Notes: generated by a model not told the origin, from the letters alone. A stretch of DNA of 64,000 nt from CAADGU01 sp035444285 (GCA_035444285.1 DAOMOK010000024.1:33957-97956), one strand, 5' to 3'; shown: positions 8,011-16,384, numbered from the stretch's first letter. Program-made: numbers and translations.

Positions 8011-8072
8011 ATGGTTGCGTAGACTCTTTGGCGGTATCGTGTATCGTGTAACTCTATGATGAGGACAGCACG

Positions 8073-10502
8073 ATGATGGAAGGCGAAATAGAGGTGGCAA
8101 CTCTGTCTGCCCCGGCTGCTACGGTAGTCCGGCAGCGGCTGGTTGTAACCGGCGTGGTGCAGGGGGTGGGTTTTCGGCCGTTTGTGTATGGGCTGGCGCG
8201 GCGGCATGGGTTGGCCGGTTTTGTGGGCAATGACAGCGGCGGCGTGTTTATTGAGGTGGAGGGGGCGGCAACGGCCGTCACTCACTTCCACCACGACCTC
8301 ACCCACCAGCCACCGCCCCTGGCACACATCGAACAGGTGGCGGTTGATTGGCTGCCCGCGCGCGGCGAGCGCGATTTTGTCATTGTCCACAGCCAGGCGC
8401 AGGCAGCCGCCAATACGCTTATTTCGCCCGACATATGCCTGTGTGATGACTGCCGCCGCGAACTGTTTGACCCGGCCAACCGGCGCTACCGTTACCCCTT
8501 CATCAACTGCACCAACTGCGGCCCCCGTTTTACCATCATCAAAGAGATTCCCTATGATCGGCCGTACACGACGATGGCCGAATTCCCCATGTGCCCGCCC
8601 TGCCAGGCGGAGTATGATGATCCGCTGGACCGCCGTTTCCACGCCCAGCCGAATGCCTGCCCGGATTGTGGGCCGCAGGTGTGGCTGGAGGTTGGGGAAC
8701 GGGAATCAGTAAGCGGTGAGCGGTTAGCAGTAAGCGGTGGGCAGTTTGGGGAAGACAGCGTGCAGGGGGATGGGGTCATCAAGGGGGCGCAGGCATTGTT
8801 GGCGGCGGGGCATATTGTGGCGGTGAAAGGGTTGGGTGGGTTTCATCTGGCGTGTGATGCGGCCAATGATGCGGCGCTGACCACGCTGCGCGAGCGTAAG
8901 GGGCGGGTGGATAAACCGTTTGCGGTGATGGCCTGGGATATAACGGCCGTGCGCCAGTTTGCCCATGTGTCGGAGGAAGAGGCTGCGCTGCTCACCGCCA
9001 AAGAACGGCCGATCCTGCTGCTGCGCCAGAAAAAAAACAGCCCACTCTCACCGCTCATCGCCCCCGGCAACAACACCATCGGCGTCATGCTGCCCTACAC
9101 GCCCCTGCACTATCTCTTGCTAGACACGCAATCCCCCAATCTCCAATCTCCCGTCTTGGTGATGACCTCCGCCAACTACAGCGACGAACCCATTGTCAAA
9201 GACAACGACGAAGCGCGGCAACGGCTGGCAACCCTGGCCGATGCTTTTCTCATGCACAACCGGGAGATTCACGGCCGTTGTGATGACTCCGTTATCAGGG
9301 TAATCGGTAATCGGTTATCGGTAATCGGTACTCCGACCACTGCTCACTGCTCACCGCTCACTACTCACCTTCTTCCCCTCCGCCGTTCCCGCGGTTACGC
9401 CCCGTTCCCGGTGAAGTTGCCGTATGCAATCCCCCCCACCCTGGCGGTGGGCGGTGAACTGAAAGCTACCTTCTGCCTGGCGAAGGGTGAATATGGCTAC
9501 ATGAGCCAGCATATCGGCGATATGGAGAATCTGGAAACGCTGGATGCTTTTGCCACGGCCGTGACCCACTTCCGCCACATCTTCCGCGCCAACCCGGAGC
9601 GGCTGGTTTGCGACCTGCATCCCGGTTATCTCTCTACACGCTGGGCAGAAGAGCAGGCAGCGCAAGACGGGCTGCCGCTGGTCAAGGTGCAGCACCATCA
9701 CGCCCACATTGCCAGCGTCATGGCCGAACATCGGTTGGACGGCCGTACCCCGGTCATCGGTTTTAGCTTTGATGGCACAGGGTATGGCCCGGATGGCGCG
9801 GTGTGGGGCGGCGAACTACTGTTGGCCGATTACGCCGGTTTTGAACGGACCGCCCATTTGAAATATGTGCCGCTGGCAGGGGGAGATGTGGCTGTGAAAC
9901 GGCCGTATCGCCTGGCGCTGGCGCATTTGTGGGCGGCGGGGTTGGATTGGGATGAGGCGCTGCCCTGTGTGGCCGCCTGCCCGCCCCAGGAGCGACGCAT
10001 TTTGAGCCAGCAGCTAGAGCAAGGCATCAACAGTGTGCCCACCAGCAGCATGGGGCGGCTGTTTGACGCGGCGGCGGCGCTGTTGGGCATCCGCCAGGTG
10101 GTGACGTATGAGGGGCAGGCGGCGATGGAGTTGGAAACGGCCGTTGCCCCTGACGTGAGCGAGCAGTACAACTTTGAACTGGCGGGCGTGGAAATTGACC
10201 CCGCGCCGGTGTGGGCGACGATGGTAGCAGATAGGCGGGCAGGGATGGAAACGGCCGTGATTGCCGCCAAATTTCACAATGCCGTCGCCGACCTCGTCGT
10301 CCGGCTGAGCTTGCAGATGCGGGCGCAGCATGGGCTGAACCAGGTGGCCTTGAGCGGCGGTGTGTTTCAGAATGTGCGGTTGTTGGAGACGGCCGTGACG
10401 CAGTTACAACAACACAGTTTTACAGTATTGACTCATCGCCTGGTACCGCCCAATGATGGCGGCCTGGCGCTGGGACAGGTGATGATAGGTGTCAGACCCT
10501 AA
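8073..10502 (+). CDS. hypF: Carbamoyltransferase HypF, hydrogenase maturation
   Basis: Makes thiocarboxamide on the HypE C-terminal cysteine from carbamoyl phosphate and ATP, the source of CN ligands of [NiFe]-hydrogenase. Domains in order: acylphosphatase-like (VVTGVVQGVGFRPFVYG, about 25-110), two zinc-finger motifs (CLCDDCRREL, CTNCGP, CPPCQ, CPDCGP, about 125-205), a YrdC-like domain (VAVKGLGGFHLACDA, then VMLPYTPLH and SANYSDEPI), and a Kae1-like carbamoyltransferase domain (VQHHHAHIASVMAEH, later SGGVFQNVRLLE). The 809 residues exceed the usual 750-780 because three heptad-repeat stretches are translated in frame, at about 8699-8745, 9128-9153 and 9296-9364. Each falls between conserved blocks. 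The ATG-ATG start follows GAGGA. Its stop codon lies inside the next hairpin. First gene of hypFCDE. Confidence 0.95.
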   Translation: MMEGEIEVATLSAPAATVVRQRLVVTGVVQGVGFRPFVYGLARRHGLAGFVGNDSGGVFIEVEGAATAVTHFHHDLTHQPPPLAHIEQVAVDWLPARGERDFVIVHSQAQAAANTLISPDICLCDDCRRELFDPANRRYRYPFINCTNCGPRFTIIKEIPYDRPYTTMAEFPMCPPCQAEYDDPLDRRFHAQPNACPDCGPQVWLEVGERESVSGERLAVSGGQFGEDSVQGDGVIKGAQALLAAGHIVAVKGLGGFHLACDAANDAALTTLRERKGRVDKPFAVMAWDITAVRQFAHVSEEEAALLTAKERPILLLRQKKNSPLSPLIAPGNNTIGVMLPYTPLHYLLLDTQSPNLQSPVLVMTSANYSDEPIVKDNDEARQRLATLADAFLMHNREIHGRCDDSVIRVIGNRLSVIGTPTTAHCSPLTTHLLPLRRSRGYAPFPVKLPYAIPPTLAVGGELKATFCLAKGEYGYMSQHIGDMENLETLDAFATAVTHFRHIFRANPERLVCDLHPGYLSTRWAEEQAAQDGLPLVKVQHHHAHIASVMAEHRLDGRTPVIGFSFDGTGYGPDGAVWGGELLLADYAGFERTAHLKYVPLAGGDVAVKRPYRLALAHLWAAGLDWDEALPCVAACPPQERRILSQQLEQGINSVPTSSMGRLFDAAAALLGIRQVVTYEGQAAMELETAVAPDVSEQYNFELAGVEIDPAPVWATMVADRRAGMETAVIAAKFHNAVADLVVRLSLQMRAQHGLNQVALSGGVFQNVRLLETAVTQLQQHSFTVLTHRLVPPNDGGLALGQVMIGVRP
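8699..8745 (+). repeat. Heptad array inserted in frame in hypF (site 1)
   Basis: Tandem CAGTAAG/CGGTGAG-like heptads give the low-complexity peptide ESVSGERLAVSGGQ between the last zinc finger and the YrdC-like domain. The same unit forms the intergenic arrays at 20281 and 47047. No stop codon is introduced. Confidence 0.65.
9128..9153 (+). repeat. Short heptad array in hypF (site 2)
   Basis: The stretch containing CAATCTCCAATCTCC is translated as about ten extra residues (TQSPNLQSPV) between YTPLHYLLLD and VMTSANYSDEPI. Related GATTGGA arrays occur intergenically at 11921, 13038 and 42603. Confidence 0.5.
9296..9364 (+). repeat. Heptad array inserted in frame in hypF (site 3)
   Basis: GGTAATC units are followed by ACTGCTC/ACCGCTC units and read as NRLSVIGTPTTAHCSPLTTH between CDDSVIRV and LPLRRSRGYAP, which are normally close together in HypF. 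The two halves belong to two different heptad types seen elsewhere as intergenic arrays. Confidence 0.65.
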
Positions 10503-10527
10503 AGGTTTTTGGAAACCCTTAGGGTCT
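10494..10527. repeat. Hairpin overlapping the hypF stop codon
   Basis: AGACCCTAAAGGTTT at 10494 pairs with AAACCCTTAGGGTCT ending at 10527, with one mismatch. It contains the hypF stop codon and lies inside the hyp operon, only 15 bp before hypC, so full termination here would be odd. It resembles the hairpin at 30809 (AGACCCGAAGGG). Confidence 0.65.
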
Positions 10528-10541
10528 AAACGAGGTTCATT

Positions 10542-10805
10542 ATGTGTTTAGGCATTCCTGGAAAAGTGGTGGAAATTTACGAGGCGAGCGGCACGCGCAT
10601 GGGTAAGGTGGACTTTAGCGGCATCCAAAAGGAAGTGTGCCTGGCTTATTTGCCGGAGATTCAGGTGGGTGATTACACCATCATTCATGTTGGTTTTGCC
10701 ATTACCCGGCTGGATGAAGCCTCGGCGTTGGAAACGCTGGCGCTGTTTAACCAGATGGGACTGCTGGAAGAAGAACTGCTGGCCGACGAGGAGGGTGTGA
10801 CATGA
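10542..10805 (+). CDS. hypC: Hydrogenase maturation chaperone HypC
   Basis: Small OB-fold chaperone that works with HypD to assemble the Fe(CN)2CO unit and carries it to the hydrogenase large subunit. The 87-residue protein starts with the invariant MCLGIPGKVVEI, whose Cys2 is the functional residue. GAGGTTC precedes the start. It overlaps hypD by 4 bp, consistent with their physical complex. Confidence 0.95.
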   Translation: MCLGIPGKVVEIYEASGTRMGKVDFSGIQKEVCLAYLPEIQVGDYTIIHVGFAITRLDEASALETLALFNQMGLLEEELLADEEGVT

Positions 10806-11917
10806 AATATCTGGATGAATTCCGCGATCCCGATCTGGCGCAAAAACTGTTGGGGCAAATTGAGCAGTTGGCGACGCAGAAGTGGGTGATGATGGAGGTG
10901 TGCGGCGGGCAGACCCATTCCATCATCCGCAATGGCATTGATCAACTGCTGCCGGACACGATTGAAATGATTCACGGGCCGGGCTGCCCGGTGTGCGTGA
11001 CGCCGCTAGGCATTATTGATAAGGCGTTGGCAATTGCCTCACGGCCAAACGTTATCTTTTGCTCCTTTGGCGATATGCTGCGGGTGCCCGGCAGCGAAAA
11101 GGATTTGTTCCGCATCAAGAGCGAAGGCGGCGACGTGCGTATTGTCTACTCGCCGCTAGACGCGGTGAAGATTGCCCGTGAAAACCTGGACAAAGAGGTG
11201 GTCTTTTTTGGCATTGGTTTTGAAACCACCGCTCCGGCCAACGCCATGGCCGTGTTTCAGGCGAAGCAGCAGGGTTTGACCAATTTTTCCATGTTGGTTT
11301 CTCATGTACTCGTACCGCCGGCCATTGAGGCCATTTTGCAGTCGCCCACGAACCGGGTGCAGGCGTTCCTGGCGGCGGGGCACGTGTGCAGCGTGATGGG
11401 TTACTGGCAGTATTTGCCCATTGCTGAGGAGTACCAGACGCCGATTGTGGTGACGGGATTTGAGCCGTTGGATGTGCTGGAAGGGATTCGGCGGGCGGTG
11501 CAGCAGTTGGAAGACGGCCGTTACTTCGTCGAAAATGCCTACCCCCGCGCGGTAACGGAAGCCGGGAACCTGGCCGCCCAAAAGATGCTGGCGGATGTGT
11601 TTACAGTGAGCGACCGGCAGTGGCGGGGCATTGGCATGATTCCGCAAAGCGGCTGGGAACTGAGCCAGGCATACCAGGATTTTGACGCGGCCGTGCGCTT
11701 TGATGTGGGGCATATTGAAACACGTGAATCGGAATTGTGCCACAGTGGTGAAGTGCTGCAAGGCATGATCAAGCCCAATGAATGCCCGGCCTTTGGCAAG
11801 GAATGTACACCGCGCAACCCGCTGGGCGCCACCATGGTGTCCAGCGAGGGAGCGTGCGCGGCGTATTATCAGTACGGCCGTTTTATTTCGTTGGAAAATG
11901 TGGCGGTCGCCGTATAA
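10802..11917 (+). CDS. hypD: Hydrogenase maturation protein HypD
   Basis: Iron-sulfur protein that assembles the Fe(CN)2CO cofactor with HypC and HypE. The 371 residues include MEVCGGQTHSI (about 34), GPGCPVCVTP (about 60) and the C-terminal cysteine cluster in PNECPAFGKECTPRNPLGA, which holds the [4Fe-4S] centre, followed by SSEGACAAYY. Length and motifs are normal. It overlaps hypC by 4 bp (ATGA) and precedes hypE by 61 bp. Confidence 0.96.
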   Translation: MKYLDEFRDPDLAQKLLGQIEQLATQKWVMMEVCGGQTHSIIRNGIDQLLPDTIEMIHGPGCPVCVTPLGIIDKALAIASRPNVIFCSFGDMLRVPGSEKDLFRIKSEGGDVRIVYSPLDAVKIARENLDKEVVFFGIGFETTAPANAMAVFQAKQQGLTNFSMLVSHVLVPPAIEAILQSPTNRVQAFLAAGHVCSVMGYWQYLPIAEEYQTPIVVTGFEPLDVLEGIRRAVQQLEDGRYFVENAYPRAVTEAGNLAAQKMLADVFTVSDRQWRGIGMIPQSGWELSQAYQDFDAAVRFDVGHIETRESELCHSGEVLQGMIKPNECPAFGKECTPRNPLGATMVSSEGACAAYYQYGRFISLENVAVAV

Positions 11918-11920
11918 AAA

Positions 11921-11968
11921 AATGAGATTGGAGATTGGGAATTGAGCAATCTCTAATCTCCAATCTCA
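11921..11968. repeat. Palindromic GATTGGA array between hypD and hypE
   Basis: GAGATTGGAGATTGGG on the left faces ATCTCTAATCTCCAATCTC on the right, a palindromic pair of about 7-nt tandem repeats. It fills nearly the whole hypD-hypE spacer. Confidence 0.65.
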
Positions 11969-11978
11969 GGACAAACCT

Positions 11979-13037
11979 ATGAACAACGACCTGGATTTTG
12001 AGGGCTGGACATGCCCGGCGCCGCTGCGCAGCTATCCGAATGTGGTTTTGGGGCATGGCGGCGGCGGCAAATTATCGGCGGAGTTGGTGGAGCATTTGTT
12101 TGTGCCTGCCTTCCGCAATGACAAGCTGGAAGCATTGGGCGACGCGGCCGTGTTCTCGTTGAACGGTTCGCGGCTGGCGATGTCTACCGATTCGTTTGTG
12201 GTACGGCCGTTGTTTTTCCCCGGCGGCAACATTGGCGATCTGGCGGTGAATGGCACGGTCAACGACATCAGCATGAGTGGGGCACGGCCGTTGTACCTGA
12301 GCGTTGGTTTCATCATCGAAGAAGGGCTGCCCATGCAAACGCTGGCGCGCATTGTGGACAGCATGGCGGCAGCGGCGGCCAAAGCGGGCGTGACCTTGAT
12401 CACCGGCGATACAAAGGTGGTGGACAAGGGGCACGGTGACGGCGTCTACATCAACACCAGCGGCATTGGTCTGATTCCCGATGGCCTGGATATTGGGCCC
12501 GACAGGGCACAGCCAGGGGATGTGGTCATCCTGAGCGGCACGATTGGCGATCATGGCATGGCGATTATGAGTGTGCGCGAGGGGCTGGCCTTTGAGTCGC
12601 CCATTGTCAGCGACACGGCCGCGCTGAATGGACTGATCGCCGAAATGCTTCAGGTTTGCCCCCAAATTCATGTGCTGCGCGACCCCACACGCGGCGGCGT
12701 GGCTTCTTCGCTAAATGAAATTGCCCAAAGCTCCGGCGTGGGCATTGTCCTTGACGAAAAGAAAATCCCGGTAAACCAGTCTGTGCATTCGGCCTGTGAA
12801 TTGTTGGGCATGGATCCGATTTATGTGGCGAATGAGGGGAAATTATTAGCCATTGTGCCCGCGGCGCAGGCAGAAGCGGTAGTGGCGGTGATGCAGCAGC
12901 ACGAGTTGGGGCGGGACACGGCCGTGATCGGCCAGGTGGTGTCCGCCCATCCCGGCATGTTGGTCGCCAAAACTGGCATCGGCGGTACGCGCGTGGTTCC
13001 CATGCAAATTGGCGAACAACTGCCGCGTATTTGTTAG
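11979..13037 (+). CDS. hypE: Hydrogenase maturation protein HypE
   Basis: Dehydrates the thiocarboxamide placed on its C-terminal cysteine by HypF to a thiocyanate, donating CN to iron in HypCD. The 352-residue protein has the PurM-like N-terminus (VVLGHGGGGKLSAEL), the ATP/metal site MSTDSFVV, ITGDTKVV and RDPTRGGVA, and it ends PRIC, keeping the essential terminal cysteine. Preceded by a heptad array, with AGGACAAACCT before the ATG. Last gene of the hyp group; hypA, hypB and hydrogenase structural genes do not follow. Confidence 0.96.
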   Translation: MNNDLDFEGWTCPAPLRSYPNVVLGHGGGGKLSAELVEHLFVPAFRNDKLEALGDAAVFSLNGSRLAMSTDSFVVRPLFFPGGNIGDLAVNGTVNDISMSGARPLYLSVGFIIEEGLPMQTLARIVDSMAAAAAKAGVTLITGDTKVVDKGHGDGVYINTSGIGLIPDGLDIGPDRAQPGDVVILSGTIGDHGMAIMSVREGLAFESPIVSDTAALNGLIAEMLQVCPQIHVLRDPTRGGVASSLNEIAQSSGVGIVLDEKKIPVNQSVHSACELLGMDPIYVANEGKLLAIVPAAQAEAVVAVMQQHELGRDTAVIGQVVSAHPGMLVAKTGIGGTRVVPMQIGEQLPRIC

Positions 13038-13094
13038 AGATTGGTAATTGGAGATTGGAGATTAGAGATTGGGCCAATCTCCAATCTCTAATCT
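13038..13094. repeat. Palindromic GATTGGA array after hypE
   Basis: Tandem GATTGGA-type units (13038-13070) face their complement CCAATCTCCAATCTCTAATC (13075-13094). The array lies between the convergent ends of hypE and the lipoprotein gene and could form a terminator-like stem for both strands. Confidence 0.6.
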
Positions 13095-13106
13095 TCTGAG
13101 TAAATT

Positions 13107-14663
13107 TTATGGCTCGACCACGAACCAGACATCATTGACGCCTTGCCCGGTTGTGTCGCCGGGCACTTCATCGTTAATCCAGAAATAGAGGGGGTAGCCG
13201 TTATACGTCACCTGAAGTGTGCCATCGGTGCGTTCGGTAATGCCCAATTCCCCCGTCACGCCAAAACCACCAACGGGTAATTCGCCAGGTTGCAGCAGCA
13301 GGGGCGGCCAGTTGATGGCGCATTCGTCATAACAAATGCTGACATTTTCTTCGTCTACGCCAAAAAGATAGAGCGTCATGCCGTTATGAGCCACCAGGAA
13401 GTCGCCGAGTTCGGCGCTATTGCCTAAAGCGACTGTATAGGGTGGCACCACGAACCAGACATCATCTACAGCCTGCCCGGTGGCGTCGCCGGGATTTTCA
13501 TCCAGCACCCAGTAATACAGGGGCATTCCGCCATACGTCACCTGGACAGTACCATCTTCTCGCTCGGTAGTGCCTAGTTCGCCCCCAACGCCGGCGCCGC
13601 CGGTGAGCGTTTCACCTTCGGCCAGCAGCAGGGGCGGCCAGTAGAGGGCGCAATCATCATAGCAGTTGCTTATACCCGGTTCATCGGGATTAAAACGGTA
13701 GAGGGTTAAACCCTCCGGCCCGGTGAGGAAACGGCCGAGTTCTTCATTGCCACCCAACAGGACTTTGGTGGTAGGACGGGCCACCGCCCAGACGTTGCGG
13801 AAGTTGTGGCCGGTGGTATCGCCAGGGGCGGCGTCATTGACCCAGTAGTAGAGAGGCCAGCCGTCATACGTGACCTGTATTGTGCCGTCGTTGCGCTCGG
13901 TGGTGGACAGTGCGCCGGGCAGTTCGGCTACGGCCGTGACCTCTTCCGCGGCGGCCACGACCAACGGCGGCCAGGCCAGGGCGCACGCATCATAACAATT
14001 GCTGACGCCGGGGGTGTCATTGGCAAAGGTGTACAGCGTCATACCGGCTGCATCGGTCAGGAAAGCACCCAATTCATCATCCTCAGCCAAATTGAGCAAC
14101 GCTGTGACCGGCAGGCCACCCAAAACGGTAAACGGCGGCGTGACCATATTGCCGTCCGCATCCATCGCTGGCGTGTCAGCGCCAGGGAATTCATATTCGC
14201 CCGGCGTACCGGCGTCTACATGGAGCATGGCATACAGGGTTTCGGTGGCGCCGGCGGGGTCAATCGTCACAGTGACATCAAGGTTTTCACCGGCAGCTAC
14301 CGGCGCGTAGCCAAGAATGGGGCCGGGACGGCCGTCCGCCTGGGCATGAATGACAATCCAGCCGGGCACGTCAGCAGTAACGCTGTCTACGATAACGGTG
14401 TAGTCGTCGGTCAGGCTCTGGTCGGAAACGGTGACGGCGTTGGTCACGGCCGTTTCCGCCATTTCTGCGGTTGGTTCTACTTCAACTTCTGTTATTGCTT
14501 CGGGGACGGCGGTAGCGGCAGCCTCTTCTGGGGCGCTGGTGGGTGGGACTGTTGTCGGCGGTTCCGTTGGCGCCGCCGCCGGTGTGGGGGATTGCCCGCC
14601 ACATGCAGCCAATAAAAAAAGCAACAGAACAAGCAGGGGTAAAAACAGGGTAACTCTTTTCAT
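13107..14663 (-). CDS. Secreted lipoprotein with three PF03640-type repeats
   Basis: A 518-residue predicted lipoprotein. The signal peptide ends in a lipobox LAAC (Cys about 21), followed by a Thr/Pro/Glu-rich linker to about residue 75. Next is a beta-rich domain (about 76-180) resembling DUF7282, with GWIVIHAQADG and LYAMLHVD. Three copies of the secreted-repeat domain follow, each with LGxFLT, GMTLYxF, NCYDxCAxxWPPL and YDGxPLYYWxND-PGDTTG motifs. Such proteins often sit with ECF sigma/anti-sigma genes, as here. Function in the family is unknown; a redox or heme-related role has been suggested but is not shown by the sequence. The C-terminal copy is complete. Confidence 0.85.
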   Translation of the reverse strand: MKRVTLFLPLLVLLLFLLAACGGQSPTPAAAPTEPPTTVPPTSAPEEAAATAVPEAITEVEVEPTAEMAETAVTNAVTVSDQSLTDDYTVIVDSVTADVPGWIVIHAQADGRPGPILGYAPVAAGENLDVTVTIDPAGATETLYAMLHVDAGTPGEYEFPGADTPAMDADGNMVTPPFTVLGGLPVTALLNLAEDDELGAFLTDAAGMTLYTFANDTPGVSNCYDACALAWPPLVVAAAEEVTAVAELPGALSTTERNDGTIQVTYDGWPLYYWVNDAAPGDTTGHNFRNVWAVARPTTKVLLGGNEELGRFLTGPEGLTLYRFNPDEPGISNCYDDCALYWPPLLLAEGETLTGGAGVGGELGTTEREDGTVQVTYGGMPLYYWVLDENPGDATGQAVDDVWFVVPPYTVALGNSAELGDFLVAHNGMTLYLFGVDEENVSICYDECAINWPPLLLQPGELPVGGFGVTGELGITERTDGTLQVTYNGYPLYFWINDEVPGDTTGQGVNDVWFVVEP

Positions 14664-14728
14664 GGTTTTGCTCTCTCCTTATGTGATTGCTGTGAATCGG
14701 TTTGCCGGGTAATGGAACTCCCGACGTT

Positions 14729-14740
14729 CAACCATACGCA
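14729..14740 (-). promoter_or_regulatory. Shared 12-mer TGCGTATGGTTG upstream of the repeat lipoprotein
   Basis: On the minus strand TGCGTATGGTTG lies about 66 bp before the lipoprotein start. The identical 12-mer lies upstream of the ECF sigma gene (16176-16187) and its TGCGTAT core occurs upstream of the 16385 gene. It is a candidate ECF-dependent promoter element; the -10 part is not clear. Confidence 0.4.
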
Positions 14741-14773
14741 CAAAACAAGAAAGTGGATGAAAAGAGGGTGGAT

Positions 14774-15481
14774 TTATAAGTTAAAACCCAGCACCCGCTC
14801 GCCGGTGGGGCCGGGACTGCCACCCGCCGGTTCAATGGTGATGCCAAATGCGCTGTAAGCGGTCAACGGCCGTGCCACCTGAATGGACACCTGCGCGGAA
14901 CCATCGGCATTCACCGAAAACACCGCGCCGCTGTCGCGTTCACCATCCCGAATGAGCCACAACTGATACTGCTGTTCGGCCGTCAACGGTGGCAGGTTGG
15001 TGATGGTCAGCGTAGCCGTGCCGTCAGCCGCCAGACTGATGAGACCTGCGGCGCCGGGGGCATATTCGGTGGCAGTGAGGGTAAATTGAGAGAGCGTCGC
15101 CGGGCGATTCTGCTGCCAGATGAAGAGGGCGGTGACGACCAGAGCCAGCATAGCCACAGCCAGCGCGGCCTGCCAGCGGGGGCGATGCCAGAGACTTTGA
15201 AGGCGCTCTTTTATTGATTGCTGGCGGGTGGGGACGGGTGGCCTGACGGCCGTTTGCGTGCGCGCCATCAATTTACTTTTTAGGGCCGGGGGGGGCGTGG
15301 TGAACGGCACGGCCGTAGCCAGCAAATCGGTGACGGTTTCATAGGCAGATAACTCGTCCCGGCAGGCAGGGCACGTAGCCAGATGCGCTGCGACCTGCGC
15401 CGCTTCCGCCGCGTCCAGGCTGCCCAGAGCATAAGCTGGTAACAAATCTTTGATGTCACTGTGTGTTGTCTCGTTCATCAT
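14774..15481 (-). CDS. Anti-sigma factor with zinc finger and RskA domain
   Basis: A 235-residue membrane protein that should hold its partner ECF sigma factor inactive. The N-terminal zinc-binding anti-sigma domain shows HLATCPACRDEL (His/Cys-x2-Cys, about residues 33-44). A single membrane segment lies near 100-120 (WQAALAVAMLALVVTALFIW). The extracytoplasmic part is an RskA-like domain with LPPLTAEQQYQLWLIRDG and ITIEPAGGSPGPTG. It lies 42 bp downstream of the sigma gene on the same strand (from the sigma stop to this start), as expected for a SigK/RskA-type pair. The signal that releases sigma is not evident. Confidence 0.9.
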   Translation of the reverse strand: MMNETTHSDIKDLLPAYALGSLDAAEAAQVAAHLATCPACRDELSAYETVTDLLATAVPFTTPPPALKSKLMARTQTAVRPPVPTRQQSIKERLQSLWHRPRWQAALAVAMLALVVTALFIWQQNRPATLSQFTLTATEYAPGAAGLISLAADGTATLTITNLPPLTAEQQYQLWLIRDGERDSGAVFSVNADGSAQVSIQVARPLTAYSAFGITIEPAGGSPGPTGERVLGFNL

Positions 15482-15523
15482 TCGTTGTCTTGAATGTACA
15501 AAATATCAATCGGCACGCCAACG

Positions 15524-16090
15524 TTACTCTGTATCTACTAACAACCCACGCAGCCGGGCCATACCGGCGCGAATGCGTCCCTTGACCGTGCCCAGCGGTT
15601 CACCCAAATGGGCGGCAATCTCGCTGTGGCTCATGCCGCCGAAGTACGCCAATGCCAACGCCTGCTGCTGATCCTGTGGCAAGGAGGCCAGAGCACGGCG
15701 TACCTGTTCACGCTGCATGAGGAGGGCGGTTTGTGTTTCCGGGTTCTGGCTGTCGGTCAAGGGCACGGCCGTGACCTCATCCCAGCCCACGCTATCCTTT
15801 TCCGGCCTGACCTGCTCCCGCCGCAGGTTATCAATGGCCCGGTTGCGCGCCAAATGGGTCAGCCAGGTACTCACTTTGCTCTGATTGGCATCGTAGGTAT
15901 GGCCTTTTTCCCAAACGCGGGTGAACACATCGAGCGTAATTTCTTCAGCCGTCTGGCTGCTGCCAACCATGCGGTAAGCCACACTAAACACCAGACGGCC
16001 GTAGCGATCATACAACTCTGCCAGCGCCGCCTCCTGCCCCCGCCCCATGTGCTGGAGGAGGGCAGCGTCAACAAGCTGCGTAAAGTCCAC
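15524..16090 (-). CDS. ECF RNA polymerase sigma factor, SigK-like
   Basis: A 188-residue group 4 sigma factor. Region 2 is seen as LYDRYGRLVFSVAYRMVG, EEITLDVFTRVWEK and THLARNRAIDNLRRE; region 4 as LPQDQQQALALAYFGGMS, then HSEIAAHLGEPLGTVKGRIR. The start chosen is GTG at 16090 because it begins right before region 2 and follows an AGGA sequence. The frame stays open to an ATG at 16219, and internal ATG 16171 is another option. It is followed on the same strand by its zinc-finger/RskA anti-sigma gene. The shared TGCGTATGGTTG upstream suggests autoregulation. Confidence 0.88.
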   Translation of the reverse strand: MDFTQLVDAALLQHMGRGQEAALAELYDRYGRLVFSVAYRMVGSSQTAEEITLDVFTRVWEKGHTYDANQSKVSTWLTHLARNRAIDNLRREQVRPEKDSVGWDEVTAVPLTDSQNPETQTALLMQREQVRRALASLPQDQQQALALAYFGGMSHSEIAAHLGEPLGTVKGRIRAGMARLRGLLVDTE

Positions 16091-16175
16091 GGTTAAATCC
16101 TGTCCCTGATTCCGGTTGAAACATGACAGGGATTCTACTGTCGCTGAAATGTTCTCGCCAAGTACGGCCATCAAC

Positions 16176-16187
16176 CAACCATACGCA
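16176..16187 (-). promoter_or_regulatory. Shared 12-mer TGCGTATGGTTG upstream of the ECF sigma gene
   Basis: Identical 12-mer to that at 14729-14740, about 86 bp before the proposed GTG start. A candidate autoregulated ECF promoter element; if the sigma gene really starts at 16219 the site would lie inside it. Confidence 0.4.
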
Positions 16188-16239
16188 GGATACGGCCGTT
16201 TGGATGAAAACTTTTTCACTCATCCAGCGCGCTGTTTCT

Positions 16240-16246
16240 TGCGTAT
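16240..16246 (+). promoter_or_regulatory. TGCGTAT core upstream of the small secreted protein
   Basis: TGCGTATCTATG begins at 16240, 145 bp before the start at 16385, and shares its first seven bases with the two 12-mers above. The spacer also holds a TGGATGA-TCATCCA stem (about 16201-16226) and a stem with TGCC/GGCA arms near 16275-16292. Weak evidence alone. Confidence 0.3.
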
Positions 16247-16384
16247 CTATGAGGTAAGTGACGAAATACTGCCTTTGCCATCCCGGCAAGGGCGAATAAT
16301 GGAGGTGGTTCATGACCTGAAGTAAACGGTGACAAGGCACTGTATATCCCGGTACATCAACAACCTGATAAGGAGAAACTCAAC

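Noticed and set aside
13806..14615. Plus-strand open frame of 269 codons opposite the lipoprotein gene
   Set aside because: It is Gly/Arg-rich antisense sequence of the repeat lipoprotein; the minus-strand protein has a lipobox and three conserved repeats.
16220..16384. c-di-GMP (GEMM) riboswitch before the small secreted protein
   Set aside because: The stems near 16201 and 16275 do not show the conserved GEMM core bases.
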